DNA of 64,000 nucleotides, taken from positions 6,644,001 to 6,708,000 of the forward strand of contig OY783192.1 in the NCBI GenBank assembly GCA_963678675.1. Reading direction: 5' to 3'. The DNA is from Xiphydria camelus. Taxonomy: Eukaryota; Arthropoda; Insecta; Hymenoptera; Xiphydriidae. Both the position numbers and the translations under genes were made by a program. The notes below the pieces were generated by a model. The model saw only the letters and a program-made list of their open reading frames with translations, was not told the DNA's origin and did no database searches. This document shows positions 54,520 through 64,000 of the stretch, in pieces (the stretch's first letter is position 1; every line of letters begins with the position of its first letter).

Positions 54520-55005
54520 CGCCCTTTTGCATTTTCGCCACCATACTTAAAAAAACATAAATTTAGAGCCCTATAGAAAAAAAAGTAAATAAATAATAAA
54601 TTTCTGATTTTGCCGATTGATTACAACAAAACAATTTATTTTTTTTCTATAGGGCCCTAGATTTATGTTTTTTAAGTGTGGTGGCGAAAATACGAAAGGT
54701 TCTTATGCACCATCTTGGAAATATTACTTTACAGCCGCGACAATTTTCGGGCATTTTTGTCGCGGTTGTAAAGTAATATTTCCAAGATGGTGCATAAGAA
54801 CCATTCGTATTTTCGCCACCACACATAAAAACATAAATCTAGGGCCCTATAGAAAAAAAAAATAAATTTTGTTGTAATCAATCGGCAAAATCAGAAATTT
54901 ATTATTTATTTATTTTTTCTATAGGGCTCTAGATTTATGTTTTTTAAGTGTGGTGGCGAAAATGCAAAAGGTTCTTATGCACCATGTTGAAAATATAGCT
55001 TTACA
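54520..55005. repeat. Alternating compound palindromes
   Basis: A block, gcattttcgccacc...ccctatag (about 54529-54593), returns inverted (about 54645-54690), inverted again (about 54810-54860) and once more (about 54910-54970). In between is an independent hairpin with 45-bp arms (ttcttatgcaccatcttgg...gtaaagtaatatttccaag, about 54698-54810). The whole can fold in several mutually exclusive cruciforms. Non-coding. Confidence 0.75.
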
Positions 55006-55821
55006 TTTCCAGACGGGGTGTGTCGGCCTCTTAATGTCGATCGGACAATGGTCCTTGATCGTTTTTAGCCAATGCCCTTCAATTGCAAATAAATCGCTAT
55101 GAAATATTATAATTCATCGTTCAATTTGCCAGACTGACAGTACATAATTCTTTTCGCAATCGAGGAATCCAGGAAGATCGAGATCCGAGCGTTACATCCT
55201 CCGCTCGCTTCGATGACTCAGTGGGATCGCTCCGGGAGATAAACCTCGACGAGACGCCGTCGTTAGCCGGTAAACGAATTACCGCAATGAATTTCGATTA
55301 ATCCGGCGCGTTTGTCGGAGATTTCGCGCGAGGAATACGCAAAATCCGACCGCGTCTCCGCGGATGTTCCGTGCGGTGTATATGGGCGCCGCGCGGGGTG
55401 AAGGAAATGAATTGTAGGGAGCTGACGGGGATCGGATTACCTCCCTTCCACCCCCCGCCCCGCTCTCTCTCTCTCTCTCTCTCCGAGTTCCACCGTACCT
55501 CGCCTCCCGTCGCTAGTCGTGTATCTATGTGCGCGCGTCCGCGAGTACGCGCGCGGATGCGTATAGGAATGTACGCGTCGTTCCCCAATTGCCGCCAACC
55601 TCTATCGGGCGCTTGAGGGTGAGGGTTCTTAAAACCCCTCTCCGTCACACTCGTCCGACCCAAAACGCCGCATTAACGCACACCGACGCAGTGTGCGAGG
55701 TGTTCGACCGCTTTGGCATGTGTGCGGCTGTATCGGCAAAGAGTGACAACGTATAGGCGAGTTGGGAGGGCGAGGAAGAGCAGACGGCGGGAGAGAGAGG
55801 GAGAGAGAGTACGAGATGGAA
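55006..55821. other. CpG-rich, no supported gene
   Basis: It contains a (CT)n tract at 55462-55483 and a (GA)-rich stretch at about 55795-55810. Overlapping frames of up to 121 codons without domains. Confidence 0.4.
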
Positions 55822-56984
55822 CACGGAGAAAAATAATTTGTTAGTGTAACGTTATTTAAGTTACCGTAATAAATATTTGAGTCAAAATAGTGACTCAGAT
55901 CGATTTGTTATCATAACAAATTGATTTGTCAGGGTAACGAAGATAAAGAAAGAAAGGCAACGATTTTCATTGTAACACAGGAAACCTGTCAAACGTTTTC
56001 ATCCCAATAGCAAACTGTTTTTGTTACCGTAACAAAAAGTGCTGCTATAATAGGGTAAACCGAAGAGAGATGCCATATGAGGAGAGATGCCAAATGGCAA
56101 TATTTCGATCTGTAAGGATTAGATGGCTCTCGCACTAGGTCTGTCGGTATCTTTATGTTGCATAAATCCGCGTGTGTTAATGCTATGTGATAAAACTGTG
56201 TTGCTGGTAAGTACTGCCTGAAAAACACTTTCATTCACTCTCAAAGTTTTTGAGAGGGTAGAGAAACCGTTCCCATTGTCTATGAAAATGAAACATTTGC
56301 TCGTAAGCAAATACCGGTATGGAATGTTATAGGTTAAGGTAGTGTATTGCGTCGTAGCAGTCGTGTCTACCTTCACATTAATTGTGAATTTATTGGAAGC
56401 GGCATCTCTCCTATAGGTTTAGGAGAGATGCCACACGAACGAAGAGTGAGATGCCCGAGGTACAAAATGAATTTTTTACAGACATGCCGACTTTTTATAA
56501 GCGCAAATGCCCTTCGAGAGGCTCCTGGACTGAGACGAACTTGATTTCAGCTGAAGTAATGAAGTAAATAGTCAATGAAGTAAACAGGGGCGCGAAAATA
56601 TCTCAGGACGAAGAAGGTAGAAGATTGGATACAATGCATCCACTACCATGCCTGGCTACATGAGGGATGCACTAAATTCGCGAATGTTTGTCAACCTTGC
56701 GGAAAAGTATTAGTAACAACCAAATAAAGCATTAGGCATCTCTCCTCTCATCTTCTGTTCGCAATAATGTCTTGTAACTTCCGCAATTTGATTAGTTACG
56801 GGGTACTGTTCGTTTTTTAAGAAGTTAAGAGTTTATATTTTCGTTATATATTGTGTAAAGGATTTAATAAATTTTCAGTCTGTCAATGTGTTTTAGTACA
56901 AATAAAAAAAACGTGGCATCTCTCTTCGGTTTACCCTAACTGATTTTCGATGTTGTTAACGAGACAAAATTAGTTTTCTTCGTG
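55822..56984. mobile_element. MITE with CACGGAGAAAAA ends, interrupted by a pogo-like element
   Basis: The left end cacggagaaaaataatttgt and right end acaaaattagttttcttcgtg are inverted, with AA on both flanks. Without the nested element (56053-56936) it is about 280 bp. The interior has gttaccgtaacaaa / ttgttatcataacaa type inverted motifs. Confidence 0.65.
56053..56936. mobile_element. pogo/Tigger-like non-autonomous element, 884 bp
   Basis: The ends gggtaaaccgaagagagatg and its complement are flanked by TA (56051-56052, 56937-56938). Copies of gagagatgcc or ggcatctctc recur inside at about 56085, 56402, 56422 and 56735. Between 56.46 and 56.70 kb, frames include YKRKCPSRGSWTETN and GAKISQDE, resembling the psq-type helix-turn-helix of pogo transposases but with several stops. 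Derivative with a degraded DNA-binding domain. Confidence 0.65.
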
Positions 56985-58500
56985 AAGAATCTCCGACGTC
57001 GATATACGCGAAATCCGTAGAACCGCGTTTCTCCTTACCGCTGCAGCGACCGAATCCTGAGAGAGTCTCGACGACCGGGCGAAGTGTTCGAGTCGGAGAT
57101 CTAGACGCGATCGAACGTATATGCAAAAACAGGGAATCGAGGGTGAGGACCTCCACCCGTCGAGGGTGCAAGATGTATATCTATATCGCAGCTCGGAATT
57201 ATTCTCCCGCGAAGGAATAAGACGCCCGGCGCGTCGCACCGCCCGACACGTTGACATTTGTAGCTCGATATAGGTTTTCGTGAGCCGCGACACTGCCATT
57301 CGCCTTGGCATATCGGAAATATCGACTGCGTTTCTCGTCGCGACGCGCGAGTTCCGCCGGTTGTTTCGTTCTTCTTGGTCGCGGCTACACCTTACTTATA
57401 TATATATATGTAACGCAGGTATACGCGAGAAGACCGCAGGAGGCGCATATCGATCGAATCTCGTGAAGGGTGAAAGCGTTCTCGTCGGCGGGGCGGAATT
57501 CTGATCGATGCGGGGGCACGACGGGGGTTTCTGGTATATGCACCTTCGAGAATAATAGTGAATGAAAAGGGGAACGGGGGTAATGAGATAATTTAGGGTT
57601 AGCAATGATAATAATAACAGCGATGATAATAATAGCAGCGATAACAATAACAGCGATGTTTTGGTATTACGAAAGCGAGAACGGGGGGTTCGGGATAAAT
57701 TGTCTTACAACTCGATTCGAGAATTTCTAAACTAATTACTACAATTATCTTCGAAGCGGAACAAAGAGGGTACTATGATAAGAGGAAAATACATACGTTG
57801 ATTCGGCAAGTTTAAGAAGATTTTCGAATGTTACTTTCGTCCCGTAAGCTTCGACGTACACTGTATTTCGAAACGATAAAATTTCAACGCCATCCGATTT
57901 CACGGTCCATCTCCCGCGTAGTCGGCTGCAGTTCATCGAAAGGTCTGCAGAGATTCTTGCGCTCGAATACCGTAGTATTTGATCGATGAATCGACCGATT
58001 GGCACCGCGGGGTTCGGATGGCACCCGGGAGACGCGATACATGCAGGCGTACCCTCCCAGAAATTACCCCGCTATCTCAACCCCTGTATAATACATGATG
58101 TGGCAGTGCACCGCGCGCGGTACGACGCGGCGCCTTATTTACGCGGCACCGCGCCGCCTGTCGGACCGGGCGTGTTGCCGCCCATCAGAAATCCTCCCTC
58201 CCGCTGTTACTACAGAGATCGATTCCACCCGCGACCGGTGCGTTCGCTCGGGCGATGTATAACTGCAGCGCGTCCAAATTTGACGGCCGCCTCGAAAGGA
58301 GCGTAGAGATTGCAGATAAGCGAGTCAGGGAGGGACGGCAGAAGTAGAGAGCGTGGGAGAAAGGAAGAGTAGAAGCCGATTCACACGTATCAGTTCAGTG
58401 TCCATTCCGTATCAGTTCCGCGCTTATCCGTGCACTGACGTACAAAATTCTTCGCTATATTTAAGGTGTCTTTTAGTATTGTTAGGAGTTGAAAAAATTT
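56985..58500. other. CpG-rich, no supported gene
   Basis: A GATAAT/AACAGC-type microsatellite lies at about 57603-57658. Overlapping frames up to 113 codons; no domain. Confidence 0.4.
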
Positions 58501-58925
58501 ACGCGGAAAAAAGTTTGTGGTAAACACTCTCACAATCCACGTAGTAAGATTGAATTATTGCGGCACATGACGTTTAGTGTCATAAATATGTCGATATTTA
58601 CTATAAATATAGCAAGTGTTACTTATAGTAAATATTGACATATTTATGATATTGAACATCATATGCCGCACACTGAGAAAAAAAAAGATCAAAAATTATT
58701 CTGTTAGGAGGATAATCTGAGTACTTAAGGTAAAAAATAGATAAAAAATTATCCTTCTAGAGTTTAAAATTTAACCTTCTTTGAGATAATGTTTGTTCTA
58801 TTTTACCTTTCGTACTCAGATTATCCTTCTAACAGAATAATTTTTAATCTTTTTTTTCTCAGAGTGCAGTAATTCGATCTTACAACATAGATTGTGAGAG
58901 TGGTACCACAAACTTTTCTCCGTGT
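58501..58925. repeat. Foldback MITE, family B copy 3, interrupted
   Basis: gtttgtggtaaacactctca near 58513 and tgagagtggtaccacaaact near 58895 are its outer arms. TA flanks both ends. Its right arm is split at about 58670 by the MITE 58671-58866, after which agtaattcgatcttac resumes. Confidence 0.75.
58671..58866. repeat. MITE nested in family B copy 3
   Basis: It begins cactgagaaaaaaaaaagat and ends atctttttttctcagagtg. Arms of about 55 bp share ttattctgttaggaggataa-type sequence. Comparison with uninterrupted family B copies shows a 2-bp CA duplication at the insertion site. Confidence 0.8.
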
Positions 58926-60746
58926 ACTCAAATTAGTAGAATCATAATATTTCCGCCTCTGCTTATTTTTATCCACTAAAATAAATTTTAATCGGTCCTA
59001 TCTAATTATTTGCGTCCTGCTACCGTGTGGTTTTTAAAATTTAATAGTCTAAAAAGTTATTATTCAATTTAGAAAATCACAAGCGATGTGTGAGTATGAT
59101 GGCTAACGCAATTTCCGTTAGATTTGACAAGCACCGATAATTCGAGCAATACTATTAGATTTATCGTGTACTTACGGCAAATTTGGGCACGGCAGTGGCC
59201 CGTAAATTATTCCGCTGAATTTGATAGAATGTATTAGGTACAGCGTCGTATCTATTTTCTTCATTGAGTTATTACGAGCCGTGTGACACACATGGCGTAA
59301 TTTGAATTTTTTTACTTTTACGAAGTATCCAATGTTATTCAAGGCAGACACTAATTCAGCAGACGTGATTGCTGAGTGAAAGTTCGATGTTTATTGAATA
59401 ACATTACCTACTATGTGTGTGAATAATGATTGAGCAATTGTTTGATCTCATGAATTGGTATAGGTACTTTGATCTACTATCACCTGAAAAATTTCCAAGA
59501 GCTATTTTCAAAATTCCCGGAAAAGACGCCCCGTAAACGCAACTGTTCACATATTTCAGTCTCTGTCCGGTCAGTAGATATCGTCCGTACCGCTCCATGA
59601 TTCGCGACAATGCACTGACTGCGTGAGTACGCAGCGGCGGCACGGTCTATCAGAGGAAATTCAAAATCAATACACTTCTCAATTTACCTTCAACGAGGTC
59701 GAACCATTTTTACAGATATGATACTGATGCTGCACTGAAACGTGTTAACAGTACGCACTGAACACTGTCGGAAGGTTACGGATACGGAACGGACACTCTA
59801 CTCTAAACTGATATGTAAGAGAATCCAGCCTTAAATATAAAGCGAGCCCGAGTGTCGCGAATGTGCTGAGTAGAAACGAAAGAGAGAGTCCGTCGGAAGC
59901 CGCCACGACCCACAGACCGTACTGCACCACCGGATAGATATGAGGCGGGCAGATGGAACCGATCGACTTACAAACTCGATTTCAGCGGTCAGACTGAGAC
60001 TGGCATCAAAGTCGGCACGTGGTAAGCACTCGACCCGGCAGGATAGGGCTGGGTCGACTCTCTCGAAGATCTACGCAAGATCTTGGCGACCCGGCGCAAA
60101 CGCACCACCCAAGGCGCGCGGTATTGTCCCGGGGTGGATTGTTGCGGAGGATTTGCATTTCGAGGCTAAACAGGCGTCACGGGGGGTCTCCCGTTACGGC
60201 GGTACAATGGTCAGCCTCTCTTTTTCTGACGGCCAGACGCCACCCTGCGGGGATGGACCGACCTTTTTCGTCTCGGTGAACCTTTTTTCGTGGAGGGACC
60301 TCCGGCTGCTATTTCCTTCCAGGTCTCAGGATGTTTGGAGATCGGCTCCAGGATCCTAATTTCTCGGCGGGAACAATTAGTCCCTTCTCTCTCCCTTCCA
60401 CCCTCCCTCCCTCTTCCTCGGGTCGTCACGACACGAGGACCCGTATAATGGAGCTGGCCGTCCATCCGTCGTCCCGATATTTACCTGGGGTGCCGGAAAA
60501 TTGGAAAAACAAACAACCCAACCACTCAATGGATGAGGAATTGAGTCTTAGTTCGGTATGCCGTACCTGCAGGGAGATAAGATGTCCGATCGCGAGCGCT
60601 GCACTTTGCAAGGTGCAGACGGGCGCCCGTGGCCGTGAAACGAGCCGCGGGAATGTCACGGGTCCTTATGGCAATTAGAGATCTATCCTAACGACTCGCT
60701 TGAAGGTTCGCAATGGCGGTTATTGCGTCAGGGTGTCCGGGAAGTA
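58926..60746. other. No supported gene
   Basis: 58.9-59.4 kb is AT-rich; 59.5-60.7 kb is CpG-rich. A minus-strand frame at 59745-59930 has a hydrophobic start (SLSFLLSTFATLGLALYL) that could pass for a signal peptide, but it has no supporting splice or domain evidence. Confidence 0.4.
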
Positions 60747-61161
60747 TACAGTATATCCCATTGGTAACGCAAGTATTTGAATTTCCCTGACATTTGACTT
60801 TGGTAGTGCTTGGAACGGTGCTGTAGTTAGAGTTGGCTTCAGAAGAGTGCGCTGCGTTCTTACGAGCTGTGTTTCGAAATGGTTTCGAAATCTGTATAAT
60901 TATTTCTCATCACTTTTCTACACATTATTTACCATTATTTACAAATTCAGTTAATTTCGAGGTTAGATGCTTCGATCTCCCGTATTGACAGTTCCCGGGA
61001 AATTAGACGTTTCACACTTTTCGCTCTCGAAACACGGCTCGTAAGAACGCAGCGCACTCTTCTGAAGCTAACTCTAACTACAGCACCGTTCCAAGCACTA
61101 CCAAAGTCAAATGTCAGGGAAATTCAAATACTCTTGCGTTACCAATGGGACATACTGTATA
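60747..61161. repeat. Foldback, family D copy 3
   Basis: The ends tacagtatatcccattggta and aatgggacatactgtata are inverted. The arms of about 145 bp include catttgactttggtagtgct, parallel to the gacttcggcagt sequence of the other two copies. The centre has ctcccgtattgacagttccc and gacgtttcacacttttcg. Confidence 0.8.
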
Positions 61162-61198
61162 TAGGTACAAAGTATTTCGACATTCTTCGTCGTCTCTA

Positions 61199-61483
61199 CA
61201 CTGAGAGAAATAATCACTGGTACCAAAAAAAATATTTTCTTAAATCAAAAACATAATTCCAGAATCAAGGCATGGTTTTCTTCGCGCAAGAAAATATTTG
61301 ACAGGCTCGAGTAATTGTTCTTTTTTTTTCGCGCAGAAAGAATTTCTTGTTCCAACAAAGGTACTCTCTTGAATCAAGAATAAATATTCTTCGACCAACA
61401 ATCTGTATTTTTAAACATTTCTAAGATCATATGTTCTTGATTCAAGACATATTTTTTGACACTAGCAATTATTTTTCTCAGTG
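61199..61483. repeat. MITE with CACTGAGAGAAATAAT ends, TA-flanked
   Basis: The ends cactgagagaaataatcact and agcaattatttttctcagtg are inverted, with TA on both flanks. The interior has repeated cttgattcaag / cttgaatcaag motifs. 285 bp. Confidence 0.75.
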
Positions 61484-64000
61484 TAGGTTTTCCTATTTCT
61501 TTACAATGTGAAAGATAACACTTTATAACGGTGCGCTCGGACAAAAGTATAATTGAGATCGTATTTCACTTATTTTTACAGTGCTGGGAATAATCGGAAC
61601 TACTGTAAAAGGTAGTCGCTGTCGTATTTCGCAACCGCGTGTAATACCACTAATAGTTTCTTTTCTTAGGGTTGTATGTATGTTTTTACAAGATTTTTCA
61701 AGGTAACATCAGATATTCGTCGGGGATGGTTGCAAATAATTGCTACTAAGCTTTCGCGAAATGCATTTATTCACGACGCTCCAGATTTTCTTGGAATTCG
61801 ACTCGAGCTGCATACGCTTACAATTCATTACCGTTTATCAGCGCGCCGTTCATGGAAGAATAGACGCGGAATAACAGACGCGCATTGTGAAAGACGCGAA
61901 ACCGAAGGGAAGAATATTCTCCACGGGGAATTATCTTAAACGCGGACGCATTAAAGAGTTATCTCTCGTCGTGCTCATGCGTGACTAGCGCTTTGAAACT
62001 CACCCGCGGTAAGCATCTCCCGATGCGTTCCGACCCGGGAACAATGACGCGAAGTGCTCAGCCGTTACCAGGCCCGAGGTTTGCCTAGAGGCCGGAAAAT
62101 TGGAAAAATAAACAGCGGAGCCATACCGACGGAGGAGAGGCCGCGGGATGAGACGAGGCCGTTACCTGGCGGGTAATTGTGAGAGTTTCGCAAAGTGGCT
62201 GAACAAACGAAACGTTCTTCCGCCCCCGCAGGGAAATGCGAAGATGCAGGAGATGGCCAGGGGGAACGGCGACGGCGGTTCTTAAGCAGGATTTCATCTC
62301 CGTTCCTAAATTCCGTGCATTTCGGGAAACGAGTCTTAAAACGGGCACCTTCAGATCGTATCCGAGGAAACGTTTTCTTCGGCAAGAAAAATACTTTAAC
62401 GTGAACTATACGCGTTTCTTTCTGCTGATAATAAGTAAAATTGTAACTATATCGTTTATGCTTGTCCTTGCACGGATCATCTTCGATTTTAAATTAGAGT
62501 GATTTGACGTTAATTTCGATGCCTCTATAAGCGTTTTCGGGTTACCTAATTGTTGACAAGCAAATTTGCACGCGAGTGTGACAACCGCATATGCGGGTAA
62601 CTGCTACGTACATATCTGGACATGTGGATCTCGGAGATCTCATTTCTCTTCCCCTTCTCTGAAGATGACCGCGATTATGGAGGTATAATTTTCCATTTTT
62701 ACACTTTCACGCCGTGGCTAACGACGTACAAAGGAAAGAGAGACCAGCTGGCAGGTGCGAGCCTTTCTGCGAACACATGCAGTTTGGGAGGAGAGTACAG
62801 GTGCGTACTCATTCGCGAGGTACGATTCTTTTCGCATAATCCTTATTTCCTTTTTAACCGTTTCTTAAACTCATCAGTTCTTCTCGCGTATTACAAATTT
62901 TTACAATGCATGTTCATTGATTAATTCAATGCAGGTCAATCTTCTAAAACAATGAATAACTACGACGTAAAGTAATACAAATTATCGATAAACTCAAATT
63001 TTAAACCATTTCCATCGAGATTTTAAATTAAATTTTACCCGGAGTCGTGTTATTCACTCCGAGTCTAATTAAAAGTTAATCCAAAAGCTCAATCGCGGAC
63101 AGAATCGGTCACTGTAATGGATCAGCTCGAGCCTTCCCCATCGACACGTGATTTTTTAACGCGCCAGCCGGGAGCACACCACAGCGTAACCGACAAAAAA
63201 AAGAACGATCCGAGCCGGCGATCGGAAAAACCCCCGAAGCAGGAATCCTCGCACCTCCTACCGGTCTCTCAATTCTCCTAGAAATATATTCAACCGCCCT
63301 GGCCGTCTGTTGGACCTCTAATGACCAGTAAGCGATTCTATTACGGGGCGGAAAAAATCTCCGCTTTTTATCGAGTCAATTTGTAAACAAAAACAGGTTG
63401 GGTATCGTGAGGTGGGTCGGGATAGAGTTAATGCGGGACAGATGCGGGGCTTCTTCACGGCAGGTTGTAGGCCCGAGCGCGTAAGGACTACGGTCTTTTC
63501 CTGCGGCGTATATACATACGGCTCTAAACGCAGCGTCATCATCCGTGCTCTTCTCGTTTCTCGCCTTCCGTATGTTATCGCCGGTAGGGTTAGGTCGGGA
63601 ATTATTTCGATCACGAGGGACCATCGCGGGCGCACACCAGATTTTCTACGGTTTCTCGTTTAACCGCGCCCGCGTGGGGTTATTTCTTTCCTCTGCGTCG
63701 CGTAACGCCACCGACAATGGGCATCTGTCGGATTTCCGTCCGACTTCCTGCTTCGAAATGCCGGTTAATTGGTCTCGGAGGAGAGTTCGCTCGATAATAC
63801 GGAATTTCCGGACAACGGACGCCGCGAGCGCGCGTGCGGTGTGCTTACCTACCCGTCTACTCGAACGCGTGGCTTTGAAATTGAATACGAACTTCCATAG
63901 ATTCCATTATACAGAGGTTCGACTACGCACCTGAAACACAAAAAGGGGAAAATTTCGTTAGAACTTCGGTCCACCTCTGCCCGCCCCCCTCTTGGATATA
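61484..64000. other. No supported gene
   Basis: Mixed AT- and CpG-rich sequence to the window end. Frames of 70-130 codons overlap on both strands and lack domains. A 20-bp sequence gccggaaaattggaaaaata (about 62090) recurs in near-identical form at about 60492; its meaning is unclear. Confidence 0.4.

Noticed and set aside
59745..59930. Small secreted protein with a hydrophobic N-terminus
   Set aside because: A 61-codon frame, no splice or promoter support, and hydrophobic runs are frequent by chance in such frames.

Overview
The window looks like a stretch of an insect nuclear genome, most likely hymenopteran and perhaps ant. The grounds are long CpG-rich intergenic tracts alternating with AT-rich blocks, GT-AG introns, and transposon families (a Polinton with a DUF8207-type gene, an EnSpm-like element with a DUF4806-type gene, mariner relics) that I know from ant genomes. 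The species cannot be fixed from sequence alone. There is almost no recognisable host gene content. The only candidates are one short possible coding exon on the minus strand (12809-12914) and an unrecognised 88-codon ORF (38584-38847). Everything else that reads as a gene belongs to mobile DNA.

Layout. Bases 1-34290 are CpG-rich sequence with no supported gene, peppered with small non-autonomous DNA transposons (MITEs) and foldback elements. Among these are degraded Mutator/Kolobok-like (1.5 kb), Tc1/mariner (8.5 kb) and mariner (25.3-25.7 kb) transposase pieces. From 34.3 to 37.5 kb lies an element with dense TAAGAC-type motifs at both ends. A 1.3-kb MITE sits inside it, and that MITE carries a tRNA-derived SINE, a 66-bp tandem repeat and a hairpin. 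At 38.0-38.6 kb a piggyBac-type MITE contains a Tc1/mariner MITE.

The centrepiece is 39269-53385, a 14.1-kb Polinton/Maverick. It has 1.09-kb terminal inverted repeats (TIRs), AG...CT ends and a 6-bp TACGTA target duplication. It keeps an intact 104-aa ORF, a DUF8207-type protein gene, a packaging ATPase broken by one stop, a frameshifted zinc-site ORF, an acidic ORF and an integrase chromodomain tail. I see no polymerase B, capsid or protease gene, so it is internally deleted. A 5755-bp EnSpm/CACTA-like transposon (44730-50484) has inserted into the acidic ORF. It appears coding-complete: a six-exon DUF4806-type gene is followed, 3 nt later and in the same frame, by an uninterrupted 696-aa Tnp2-type transposase ORF.

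From 53.4 kb to the end the pattern returns to MITEs and palindromes in CpG-rich sequence. Nested insertion is the rule: at least eight independent cases let relative ages be read. Many otherwise unrelated MITEs share outer ends close to CACTGAGAAAAA or CACGGAGAAAAA and 2-bp target duplications, which suggests they were moved by one kind of transposase. Long stretches without features are listed explicitly as empty.
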